64,000 nucleotides of DNA, taken from the NCBI RefSeq assembly GCF_026151205.1, contig NC_087081.1, positions 3,415,246-3,479,245 of the forward strand, in the 5' to 3' direction. Source of the DNA: Bolinopsis microptera (Eukaryota; Ctenophora; Tentaculata; Lobata; Bolinopsidae). Every line of letters begins with the position of its first letter. Position 1 is the stretch's first letter. The position numbers and the translations under genes are program-made. Of the stretch, positions 1 to 12,800 are shown in pieces. The notes under the pieces are model-generated. The model searched no databases, was not told where the DNA came from, and was given only the letters and a program-made list of their open reading frames with translations.

Positions 1-90
1 TTACAAGAGAAACTCGCTGGGTTTGAAATAGAAACAGAACCTGTTGAAATAGAAACAGAACCTGTTTCTCTTGATGAGATTACTGATTAA
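1..90 (+). CDS. C-terminal end of an upstream gene (partial)
   Basis: Frame 1 is open from the window edge to TAA at 88-90 and encodes an acidic tail ending in SLDEITD. It holds a 21-bp tandem duplication giving EIETEPV twice. The open frame, acidic composition and in-frame repeat suggest the last coding piece of a gene that begins left of the window, about 720 bases upstream of the Cbl start and in the same direction. I do not recognise the family. It is short enough that a chance open frame is possible. Confidence 0.4.
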   Translation, partial: LQEKLAGFEIETEPVEIETEPVSLDEITD

Positions 91-809
91 GTGACGAAAT
101 CACTGATTAAGTGCCAAGATCACGTATCTGCAATATCTTAAAAGGGTCATAAATCGATCAAATTGTAAACAACCAACTTGAAATTTTGGGAAAGTACTCA
201 ATTATCAAACCAAACATGTCTAGAAACTTTGAAGTTCTTAGCTGAAAGCGTTCTCACTTTATGGTGATAGGGATTGTCGTGCCGCACCCACTGAAATTGG
301 TTAAATTTGACGTAACTTTCAGGAAATCTAAGTTTGACCCATATCTATAATCTCTGAAATTTCTGTGCAATTCTAAGAAGAATTACGTGAGTTACCGACC
401 ATTCCTATCGTATATTCCTGAATGATGGAATGATTTTTTGTCATTTGGCTATAAAATTCTTGCTGCAATTGATTTGTTGTTCTTCTAAAACATCAAGATC
501 TCACAGTTATGCTCAAACAGCTTCACAATTGACATTCAATAGATTGGGCTCTGGGGATTTCTTCTTGTTCAGTACAGGAGTTGAATTTAAAGTTAATGAA
601 AAAAGCACTTAAAATTTTAATATTATGTAAACGGATACTGTAGACGTAAATATTATATACTTTTGATTTTGTATATTTTAGATTTTCATTTGTACTAACC
701 AACTTACATTTTGCATAGGGCTTATGCTTTTCCTGTGAATACAGACCAACTTATAAGTAAAGCACAGCATCCTACAAACTGTAGATGGAGTGACCTCACA
801 TCAATCTGA
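91..809. other. Intergenic region before Cbl
   Basis: AT-rich sequence between the tail of the upstream gene and the Cbl start exon. It should contain the 3' UTR of the first and the promoter or 5' UTR of the second, but I see no clear TATA box, poly(A) signal or CpG-rich block. The short open frame at 430-612 has no recognisable content. Confidence 0.4.
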
Positions 810-822
810 ATGGCTGAAGGAG
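810..822 (+). CDS. CBL: Cbl exon 1 (start codon)
   Basis: ATGGCTGAAGGAG followed by the donor GTAGTT. It gives MAEG plus one base, which joins the GA at 993 to complete a glycine codon. The ATG is chosen because phase and position fit the next exon and because an N-terminal Gly-rich stretch is usual in Cbl proteins. A 13-base exon is too small for a homology call, so the start rests on splicing logic. Confidence 0.6.
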
Positions 823-3800
823 GTAGTTATATTTCAATGATTCTTGATGTATCATAATATTATGTTTGAATCATAATTACTCTAGATAATATGTATTTTA
901 TATGGCGTTATTTTTTGGGTATTTTGTTTCTTAAAAGCTTGCTATAAATGCTAGCATTATTTATTCAAAAATTTACCAGAAAGCTATCACAGGAATAAGT
1001 GGCCTATTTTCTCGTTTTACTGGAGGTGGAAGAGGCAACACCCAAGGAGGTCTAGATGGAACTAACATTGACAAACGAACTATTGAAAGGTAAGAACTCC
1101 ATAGTTGCAGTTGTTCTAATTTCCCAGAGAGTGCTCAACTAAGGAAGTTTAAAATGTTTTTTTTTATTTTTATTGCTGAAATATATTATCTACAGGGTGC
1201 AAAGATTTCTAGAGAAATTGGTGAAACTATGCAGCAACCCTCAGCTAGGGTTGAAAAGATCTCCTCCCTACCTTCTAGATCTCTTACCACATATGTTCCA
1301 AGTGAGTGTAAGAATAACACTGATAATTTCTTTAAATCAACTGAGGGATTTCTTGTGTTTTATCACTTTCATTGTAAAATTGTATACAGTTGACATTCCT
1401 GTACTTAAATGTTTTGGAAAACTATGAAAGCATGTTGTTTTCGTGCAGAATGGGCACATTTAGATGGTGATTTCAAGTCTGTAGGCTAACACACTCCTTT
1501 CAGACCCTGTCAGAGATATTCAAACAATATGACAGTCGGATAGTCGAACTTAACAGTAACCAGTACTTCCGACTCTTCATTGACAACATCTGCAACAAGG
1601 TACATGTTAACTATTACAAGGTAACCCTCTTAATTTTTTCCAGGGCACATTGACAATAACTCAGTATTTCAACAATACATAGATGTGGATACTGGTGGGG
1701 AGGTGAAACACATTTGTTTACTTTAATAGTAAGCACATGTTCAGCGGGTTGAGGAGGTGAAACACATTTGTTTACATTTTTAGGGTAAGCACATGTTCAG
1801 CGGGTTGAAGAGATGATACACATTTTGTATTATAGAAGGCTTGTAACACTTGTAACGCTTTCTTGTTACCCCCTTTGAAGGCCCCGAATTATTTTCTGAA
1901 CGAAAGCTCAAAAATAACCGAGAAATCGACCTTCTTATTAACTCATTTTGATGACTGTTTCTGACCTAAAATTGCACGAAAAATCGATTTAGCTAGGTTT
2001 CAGAACCTATAAACACTTCCTTATCCCTCAAAATTGATGTTTTATAGTTGATACGAGCAACAAGCAACATATGTTTTGATCCTTCGGTTCTACTCATGAC
2101 CTAGGCAGTTAAGCTGAACCCGACAGATCGAGGCAATCCTCACCTTAACTGATCAAACTGGTACTAACACAATTTTCAGATATAAATGTTCTTTGCGATA
2201 CGTTTATTGCAGCTTTGCAACTTGAGTGAAGACCAGAGTACGAAAACACACAGCAGGTAAGCAACTCACTTTTGGTGACTGTTCCTCACGAACATTCTGA
2301 TCCTGTAACAATTTAGTATACGATAGCTTAGAAGTGAAACCCACTTATTGTAGTACCAACTATGGTCATACGAGACTAAGGAATAATGTACATAAATAAG
2401 TTACATAATAAATTACCATATATTATAACAAACATATGAACAGGGAGATCGTCTCCTTAACAAATTGAACAGGTACTATCACAATTTCCAGAGCAGGTAC
2501 TATCACAATTTCCAGAGCGTAATTTTCACAATTTCCAGAGCATAACAAAGTCAAAAGAAACACAACGAAGGTAGGTTACCAACACCACAATATAACAATT
2601 ATACTAACAACTGAATTAAATTTATTCTGACGACGGGCAGCCCTGATGTGCTCCGTCATCCTCAACGAGCGACCACTTGTAATAGAGGTGTTATGTCATG
2701 TGACACCGATCCGTCCAATCACAAACAGGACGAGTCAGCAGATCGATATCGTGTGTTTACTTTCCTTATCTTTATTTGACCCTCTGTTCACATTGTTATC
2801 TCTACCACATCTCGGCTCGGCAAGGTCCACGTGCAATATCTGCACCGCGGTAAACACGCCATGATTACGTCATGAACTTGAAATAATGTGATTGTTGTAC
2901 TTATATAACCGTGCCCATTGCCCAAGTACAATACAAACTGTTGGGGGGGGGGGGGGGGAGGGGATTGTAGGAACTTATCGTCCAGTCATGAACAGAATAT
3001 TAACATAATTTTTTAGTTATTTAAGCAGACCTGGTCATTTTAAAAGAATCACTGTCCACTTCCCTCAAAAAAACAGGGTTCAAATTAACAAGTTGGGCAC
3101 ACACGAATGCGATGTCGCTCAGATAAGGCAACATCTTCGCCACAACTTTGTTTCCCAAAATCTTGTACCGCTTCAGATAGCCAATTGAGCGTTCCACGTG
3201 GATGCGGGCGATGCTGACTTTTCTGCTGGCTGCTACTTCTTCCGGCGTGAACTGAGTCTTGCCCCACATCCCCGCTGGGATGTTTAGTGTAACTCCTGAA
3301 ATTTAATTCGCTTTTTATGCCGCTTATTCTTAACTAACCGGACGTTGGACAACTAAACCGAAACATGCTATAACTAAACAATGATAATGTTCCGTTCCTG
3401 ATTGAACATTTAGCATCACAGTCAGTTGGAGGAGCGACCAACACACAGAATTAAGACACAGAATTAAGAAACATAATTAAGAAACATAATTAAGAGGCAG
3501 CGTTGTGGAGGGTGGTTGTGGAGTTTGGAACCAAGGGATAGAGATATCTGAAAGGTTGAGGTAGGCATGATTGGGACACTTAATGGTAGGAGGGTTGTGC
3601 TTCGGCATCGCCAAGCAGAGTAAATGGCTGTATCTTTAGCCTTCTTTCTGGAGTAGATGAACCCGTCCGTGTCCACCAGCTGTTGAGATCCTCTCTGTAC
3701 TTCATTGAATTTGGAGAAAGCAAGCATTGAATTGAAACCGATACTTTTCATGTTCACGTTTCAGTATATATACTAGAAGTGCAGTTGTATATTAACAGCT

Positions 3801-6800
3801 GATCAACTCTCTATACTTGTGATTGTATGTCTCGTATCACTCCCATTGCATGCTCGGCTCACATCCTTGGATATGAGAACCAGCCCCTTTCGGACCCGGC
3901 TCACGTCCGTTATGTGAACACATGCCGAGGGCTCAAACACTTCTTAATATACTTCATAATACACAGCTACTTACTAAACTGTCATGTGAACCCTACCCAG
4001 GTTCTTGGGTAACAGTCTGTTGGGATGGTTATAATATGGATCACATCACAAATGATACGTCACTGATTGGGCCATGTGATGTGATACCTGTGGGAGGCCG
4101 GAATGAGAGGTTCCTAGTTGTCGGTCACCGCAACAATCACACTATTTCAAGTTCATGACGTAATCATGGCGTGTTTACCGCGGTGCAGATATTGCACGTG
4201 GACCTTGCCGAGCCGAGATGTGGTAGAGATAACAATGTGAACAGAGGGTCAAATAAAGATAAGGAAAGTAAACACACGATATCGATCTGCTGACTCGTCC
4301 TGTTTGTGATTGGACGGATCGGTGTCACATGACATAACACCTCTATTACAAGTGGTCGCTCGTTGAGGATGACGGAGCACATCAGGGCTGCCCGTCGTCA
4401 GAATAAATTTAATTCAGTTGTAAGTATAATTGTTATATTGTGGTGTTGGTAACCTACCTTCGTTGTGTTTCTTTTGACTTTGTTATCATGCTGTGCTCTG
4501 GAAATTGTGATAGTACCTGTCCGATTTGTTAAGGAGACGATCTCCCTAGCTGTTCATATGTTGCAGGATCAGAATGTTCGTGAGGAACAGTCACCAAAAG
4601 TGAGTTGCTTACCTGCTGTGTGTTTTCGTACTCTGGTCTTCACTCAAGTTGCAAAGCTGCAATAAACGTATCGCAAAGAACATTTATATCTGAAAATTGT
4701 GTTAGTACCAGTTTGATCAGTTAAGGTGAGGATTGCCTCGATCTGTCGGGTTCAGCTTAACTACCTAGGTCATGAGTAGAACCGAAGGATCAAAACATAT
4801 GTTGTTTGTTGCTCGTATCAACTATAAAACATCAATTTTGAGGGATAAGGAAGTGTTTATAGGTTCTGAAACCTAGCTAAATCGATTTTTCGTGCAATTT
4901 TAGGTCAGAAACAGTCATCAAAATGAGTTAATAAGAAGGTCGATTTCTCGGTTATTTTTGAGCTTTCGTTCAGAAAATAATTCGGAGCCTTCAAAGGGGG
5001 GTAACAAGAAAGCGTTACAAGTGTCACAAGCCTTCTATAATACAAAATGTGTATCATCTCTTCAACCCGCTGAACATGTGCTTACCCTAAAAATGTAAAC
5101 AAATGTGTTTCACCTCCTCAACCCGCTGAACATGTGCTTACTATTAAAGTAAACAAATGTGTTTCACCTCCCCACCAGTATCCACATCTATTAATGCCTA
5201 ATAATGATTCACTATGAATGTTCATTTCATGTACAGGTCACACATGTATAGGTCAGCCAATGTTGTTTCATGCCCCTATTTGAACAATAGTCAATATACC
5301 TTATACTTTGAAATTCGGTCATGACTCCAATATTGATAATATCTATTGAGAACTGCAATATTATTATCTGATGGTTTCATCATATATATTATACTGGTAC
5401 AGCTAAATATTCTAGCTTAATCCAACACGAAATGTGTTTAATTAAATAACATACAACAGCTTTAAATTGTTGATAAATACAATGACATCGGTAACAGATT
5501 GGCTGATAAACTACAAGATCTATAATATTTTAACCAATAAAATTAAAGCCGAAAGTTTAATAAGTATCACAATGATTATTCAAGTAAACCTCACAGTAAT
5601 TTGTGTTTCCTCTAGTTTACATCCATTTCTTATCCATTTCTTGAAGTTTACCATTCTAAAGAAGTAAATAATAGGATTGAGGGTAGCATTCAAAACTGGG
5701 AGCAGAATTTCACATATCGTCCAGGAATGCCACAGCATGAAATAATTGCTGAAAAGTCCGACATCTATAGAGAATTTATCACCGTAAACAATCGAGAAAG
5801 TTGTATAAAGACTGAACAGTAAAAAAAGTGGGCAGTTGCAGAGCAAAAAAACGGCTGTGAAAATTGTCACTGTGACAGCAGCAGTTCTCCGTTTGTCATT
5901 TGTTGCCCCAACTCTCGATCCTTTTAACAATTTGACCAGACAGACCAGGAAACTGAAGAAAGTTATGAGGGGAGGAACACCATACTCTATTGAAATAAGT
6001 GCATACTCCGTGGTTATAAATGTATTTTCAGTCTCAGTTATCGTATGTTCGCCTGTCTCAAAATAAAGGTAACAGTAAGTAGCATCAGCCCCGTAAATAG
6101 CATTAAATTTTAAAAGTAACATACAAATACTGTGTGCGATCAAAAGTAGGCAGTACATAAAGAGGCCTCCGAAAATGAGCTTCTTTCTAATTCTATAAAA
6201 TGGTCTAGCGATGGCAATAGCCCGACTTAAACTTAAAAGAAGGACTAAAAACATGGAAATTTTGTTGAGGAAGTCAAAAAGAATGGTCGAAGATGTGCAG
6301 AAGAAGATGTTGTTGAATAAAACAGGGAGTCTCCGCTTAAACAAGGATACTGGAACAGGAAATCGGACCAAACATGTGCAAAGATCAATAACACCGGTTA
6401 TAAGGTACAATTGTGTAGCCAAGTCATTCCTTTTGGTTTGCCAGAAGTATCTGAGTGAAAGACTGTTCCCTGCAATTCCTAGAAGTCCAGCAAGCAGAAT
6501 CAGAGTTCCTAGTGTTATGTCCCAGCCTTCTTCGGGTGAAGTTGAGAGTTCGGAGAACATCAGTACATGGGAATTGAGGTCGTCAGTTCCAGGCATCGTT
6601 TAGTGCAACCTAAAAAGTTATGTATATGGTCAAAAAAAGTTTTTTTGTTTCATATTGCGTAACTAACTTGATTTTTCTCATTCGAAGGAACACTACTCGG
6701 AAATGAAAAAAAAACATTAAAATTTTCAAAGGGCTTTTAAACACTAAAGTAATGAAACTTTTGGGATGATCAACAGCATGATGTGTTGAACAGTGATGAA

Positions 6801-9800
6801 TGTTTTACCAGAGTTATAAATTTGTTCGAGTAGAGAAATAATTGCTGCCCCTAGACTGATACCCTAGTGTATGCCCAAAATTGATGATTCTGGCTAATGC
6901 AGACCTCTTGGAAGTATTTGAGGCCTAAAATTGGCATGAACACAGAATAGAGGTCACTGAAGTCTGAACAAAATGAAAGTGTCAAGTGGAAGATTTGAAA
7001 AAACGTGCGTCCGTCACAGTCGCGTCCGTCACAATTTGAAAATGGCGCCACGCAAACAAAAATTGAGCAATCTCCAAGAAAATGACATCTCCAAAATTTA
7101 ATTTTAGCACATTTCACAGAATATAAAGATGTAAAACAATTCTTAAAATATAATGCCCATTTGGTGTATGACTTTTTGTCCTTGACTGCTAGTTTGGTTT
7201 TGGAAGGACAGGTAACTAACGGGGCAAGGAATAATATCGTTCGTAACATGTTTTAAAAGAGGGTGGTTGATTCAGAAGACAAAGTATAAGACTGCACCAA
7301 ACCGGAAGAATCTCAGATGAGAGTACTAATTTGGGTCACGAAATCCTCTCCGAACCTCCACGTGGTGTGGCCTGGTTGGCACTAACGGGTGGTGTGCTCT
7401 CTTGTTGAGTACAAAGGTTGGGACTTGCCAACTCAAAGTTCCCATAGGAACCAGGAAGTCAACACTAACAGCTACCAAGCACCAGGAAATTTCTCTTTCA
7501 GATATCAGGTTACAAGATAGTACACACACAAACGACGATACGTTAGACACAGATACATAGCTCTAAGAGCTATTAAATCACCAGGAAATTCTCTTTCAGC
7601 TTTCAGGTCCCATCGAAGTCACCCACCACAGAGCTAGGGATTCCAATTCGCTCATCCTGACTACAAGGACACACCGATAATGAGTAGTCTTGGCACTTCT
7701 CCCTCCAGTAACCACTTTTCAGGTCCTTTCAGTTAAGACAGCTAATGCGTTAGGGCTGACACACGCTAGACACAGGCTCGTGATAAGACAGTGTTAGGGA
7801 TGTCAACTCTGACTACGAGGACACACTGATAGCGAGAAATCCTCCAGTAACCACTTTTCAGGGGACCGGGTTAGCTTTGCCACACTCTTCATTGAAGTGT
7901 GACTGGACGCTCTACAATCATCTAGTAGCCAGCAGTGTTTGACTGACACCCCTACTGCAACTGGTTCTATTCAGTTCTACAGCGGAAGTTCTCAACACTC
8001 GAAAACAGTTCTCGGACATCCTGCAGAGATGCTTTTTCACAGCCTGCCCCATTACACGGGGAACCCTTAGATCTACAGTACCCTGGTGGACAGCATAGCT
8101 CACTAAAGCATAGTGGACCTCTTTAGTTCTGAGACGCAAAGCTAACCGGACCAGGAATAAACATCAATGCAATGCTTAGGGGATGCAAATAGGACATACA
8201 ACGTTTAACGATTTACTCTAACTTTTGATTCATTTTTTAGCTCGACGATACATGGTATCATTTCAGGACAGATATTCCTTCTTCAGGTTCATTGAGGAAA
8301 TCGTACCCGCTATTTGCGTTATACAATGGCAAGTATCTGGACTAATGATAACTTAGGATCTCAGATTCCCAGGCTGCATTTAAAGCGCTTAACAGCACCA
8401 GTTTTAACTCCAGGTTCGTTCTGAACATCTCAGACCAACTCAACTCACTAGGTATTCTCATCGAGTAGAACTTCGTTCCAGGACATGAAGGAGTATACGG
8501 TAAAGAACTAGCGGACGAATTCGCAAGGGACGATCAATCCAACAACATCCCCATAGGACCAGAACCCTTCCTCCCAATTAGGCCACACTCAGTGACAAAG
8601 GAACATTCCACTTGAGATGTTCCTCCACAAATATAAATACAGGAACTTTAATTTTTCTGGAACTCACATCAGATGGCTTACATGGTCGCTTTCAGGATAG
8701 GTCACAGCCCACTAGTTTATTTTCAGAACGTGGCAAACAACGTCAACTTCGAGACGCAAGATTGTGAACACTTTTCAGGAGAAGCAGAAACATCCCAGCA
8801 CCTCCTCTGCAAGTGCATCCAGATCATGACGTTCAGAATGAGGATAATTGGTAAACTCTACCTTAAAATCAGTATTAAACTACAATCATATCTTCAAATT
8901 TGTGGAACAGTCGACAAGACTGGATAGGGAAAACCCTTATGGGTAACCTCCTAGGATTCTTCACCAGGAACTTTCGCTAAATCCCATACTAGGAACTCAA
9001 CCTAGGCCCATCTCCGCATAGAGACATATCTCCCAGGCTTTGACCTTGCTCGGAAGTCCCTTGTCTGCCCGCAGAAGTACTACAACGGAAGTGGGTTTGC
9101 TCTGAGACAGGTAGTGACAGCTTCAAGACTCCAGGGGTCTGTTGCATTGATATTTATTATTTTATGATTTCGTATATACTTTGGGAGTCCTGGCGTGCAG
9201 CTAGCAGGAGTTGCATTCTGTGGGCACGGTGAGAAGGCCTCCATCTTTTAGTAAGAGGCCAGAAACCGTTGACCAGAACAGAGAGAGAGAGAGAGAGTAC
9301 TAATTGAGCAAACTCCAAACACTCTTAAATATAGCATTAACAGGTAAATAGATACACTGTGCCCTAAAAATAGCACCACTATTGAGGAATAACAGTACTA
9401 TTATGAATTGTCACGGAACTCTAACAGAAATTAAAATTAGTGGTAACAGATAGATACATTGTGCCCTAAAAATAGCACCACTATTAAGGAATAACAGTAC
9501 TATTAAAATTATCACGGAACTATTATCACGGTACTATTATTAATTAAACGGTACTATTATAAATTATCACTTGCTAGTGATTTAGTCTTATGGGAACGTA
9601 CGCACGGTAGAGCACAGCAAGGCCGACCAAGACAAAGCTACTTGTCTATGTTACTGAAGGAGGTTGGGACAAACTCTAAAGAGGAACTGCGAATCCTGAG
9701 GCGGGACAGAGATATATGGAGGGGGTTATCTGGCGTAGATTGGACTTAGTTCCGACATAGTAGTAGTAGTAGTAGTACAGTAGTATTATCACGCAACTCT

Positions 9801-12800
9801 AACAGAAATTAAAAATAGTGGTAACAGTAAGAGCTCTACTTCTAAAAGTTAAACCAAAACTTGAAAGTTAGAATTTATTGATACGAAAATTAAGTTTTAC
9901 TTTTACAACTTGATCAATGTTAATTTCAGGTCACCGTGTTATTTGCCACAAAAAAAAATCAATCAATTCATAATTGTTGATAACATCGGAGGGAAGAAGT
10001 AGCAAGTCGTATTTACAATAATTTTTGTCTGTATAAAAGTTAATTTCATTTATTTAAACTTCGCCTTTATTACAGTTGAAAAGAGGTATCAAGTTGTTCA
10101 GAGACAGCCGTAATGTGTATAATGAGAATAGCACAGAACGGAAGACACTTACCAGACTATCTCTTCATATCAGTCACATGTTGTATGAACTACGAGCCCT
10201 CTTTCCTAACAGGTAAAACCTTTTTTTAAATATTTTTTATCAATAAACTTTCAAAATTTAAATGTTTACAAATACATCATTTTATTTCATAGAAAATTCG
10301 CCGAATGACCTTACATGCCTTGACAAGTGACCGATTATAAACATTATTTATTGATTCTAATTCCTTTATATTAAAGATTTATACCTTGATTTACTGTCAC
10401 GATCAGATGCAAATATTACTCACGATTCACCTTTTCGTATACAAATAAATGTTCTTCTGGAGTTTCAATTATAAATATTATGTGTTTTAAAGATATTTTA
10501 TCAATGTTTCAGTATTTTCATTGGAGCAGAGTTCCGAATCACAAAAGAAGAAGCTGCCGAATTCTGGAAGAATTCATTTGGAGACAAGTAAGTGACAAGT
10601 GTGATGACTGTCTAACCTACACATTATTACTGGTTTAAGTTAATTATCCATAAGTTAACACTTACAACATTCTTAAATTAAAGGAGAACCAAGCCAAAGC
10701 GAACTTTTGACTTTCGAGTTTCTGTAGGCAACACAGTGGATCGTAGTTTGTTACACAATGTAACACTGTGTTACACTGCGACTATTGGAAAAAAGTCGCA
10801 TGTAGGAAGTGGAATCTGAGATGCGACTTTTTTTTTGTATGAGGAACTATCTAGTATAATATGTTACCTATTTCATACCCCACAATGAATAAAATATGTG
10901 GATTCTGGTGGGGAGTAATATATCTGTTACTCCAAAATCCACATCTATGTACAATGTACATTGTAAATTGTACACCCAGTGTACAAGTTTCACCTCAACA
11001 TCGACAGTGCCGCATACAGCTATACAGGGTATACACTATACATGTTCTCTCAATTTTGACAGTCCAGTAGTACACAACTGTACAATATTCTGCACGTTTT
11101 GCAAAGCCCTCCCCTACCTGTTAAACTGTAAACATTGGAAACCAGATTCTTCAAATACCGGCCACATTCCAACAAGCGAATTAGACAAATCTACACATTA
11201 ACTCCCTACTTTTCTATTATTTCAGCCTTCGCAAGAAGAAAACTTCTTGTAGTTAACAGCTTGTTCTGCAGAGCTTGTTTTCTTTATAATATCACATTAA
11301 AATACCGAATACGCAACAAAATGTGAAAAAGTAGTCAGACTAACCTGTAACTCCCTATTTAGTAGTCAGACTTTAACCTGTAACTCCCTATTTTTGTATA
11401 TTTTACAAGAGTTGTACAACGTATAAGGGAGAAGAAAGTACCAGTAATATAGTACTAATAATTGTATACATTACGTGAGAGTTTTAGTTAATATAACTTG
11501 TATGTTTTACAGGAGTACTAGCTCCGTATCAAGGTATAAATGAGAATATTACCAGTTATACTAGTTTTAGTTGTAGTTGTACAAGAGTGTACCACGTGTT
11601 GTGTACCACGTGTTGTGTACCACGTGTTGTGTACCACGTGTTGTGTACCACGTGTTGTGTACCACGTGTTGTGTACCACGTGGTATAACACCACGTGTTG
11701 TAACCACGCCCTCCCCCTACAATTACAACACATGTCGTCACTTAGCACTGAGTGGAAGCAGTGCTATTGCAAGCTCGGCTTAAACCCATGTTAACTCTCT
11801 TTTAACGTCCGCTGTCACAGCGCTGAGGGGTTGTATTATGTACATTTGTTGATTGCTATGGCGACATCAGATGAGGCAGATGCAGAAGGAGGGGATATGA
11901 GGGGCTGGAGGGGGGACTATATTTACTATGGGGGAAGGGCCGGAGGGGGGGGACTATATTTACTATAGGGGAAGGGCTGGAGGGGGGCTATATTTACTAT
12001 GGGGGAAGGGCCGGAGGGGGGGGGGACTATATTTACTATGGAGGAAGGGCTGGAGGGGGGACTATATTTACTATGGGGGAAGGGCCGGAGGGGGGGGGGG
12101 GACTATATTTACTATAGGGGAAGGGCTGGAGGGGGGCTATATTTACTATGGGGGAAGGGCTGGAGGGGGGCTATATTTACTATGGGGGAAGGGCCGGAGG
12201 GGGGGGGGGGACTATATTTACTATGGAGGAAGGGCTGGAGGGGGGACTATATTTACTATGGGGGAAGGGCCGGAGGGGGGGGGGACTATATTTACTATAG
12301 GGGAAGGGCTGGAGGGGGGCTATATTTACTATGGGGGAAGGGCTGGAGGGGGGCTATATTTACTATGGAGGAAGGGCTGGAGGGGGGACTATATTTACTA
12401 TGGAGGAAGGGCTGGAGGGGGGACTATATTTACTATGGGGGAAGGGCCGGAGGGGGGGGGGGGGGACTATATTTACTATAGGGGAAGGGCCGGAGGGGGG
12501 GGGGGGGACTATATTTACTATAGGGGAAGGGCTGGAGGGGGGATATATTTACTATGGAGGAAGGGCTGGAGGGGGGACTATATTTACTATGGGGGAAGGG
12601 TCGGAGGGGGGCTATATTTACTATGGGGGAAGGGCCGGAGGGGGGGGGGGGGGGACTATATTTACTATGGAGGAAGGGCTGGAGGGGGGACTATATTTAC
12701 TATGGGGGAAGGGCCGGAGGGGGGGGGACTATATTTACTATAGGGGAAGGGCTGGAGGGGGGCTATATTTACTATGGGGGAAGGGCTGGAGGGGGGCTAT

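Larger units (their letters stand above)
1680..5191. mobile_element. DNA transposon with about 1.1-kb terminal inverted repeats, in Cbl intron 4
   Basis: Sequence from 1680 to about 2897 reappears inverted from about 4127 to 5191. Both ends begin GATGTGGATACTGGTGGGGA and are flanked by TA. The left arm has about 150 extra bases near 2330-2480. Both arms carry the same 72-codon open frame (2646-2864 + and 4164-4382 -), which is a repeat effect and not a gene. The 1.2-kb core (2898-4126) carries fragments of a DDE transposase on the - strand, so it is a decayed or deletion-derived DNA transposon. The transposase tail resembles the DDE_Tnp_4 group (PIF/Harbinger and ISL2EU relatives). Confidence 0.85.

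Noticed and set aside
2646-2864. 72-codon frame found twice, also at 4164-4382 on the other strand
   Set aside because: It lies in both arms of the long-TIR transposon and has no domain; the second copy is the same DNA inverted.
6851-7249. 132-codon frame on the - strand
   Set aside because: Part of it is the dispersed repeat shared with 49950-50088; the rest shows no domain.
11518-11794. Overlapping open frames on both strands with [12 protein letters not shown] and [11 protein letters not shown] repeats
   Set aside because: They are translations of the 14-bp E-box repeat.
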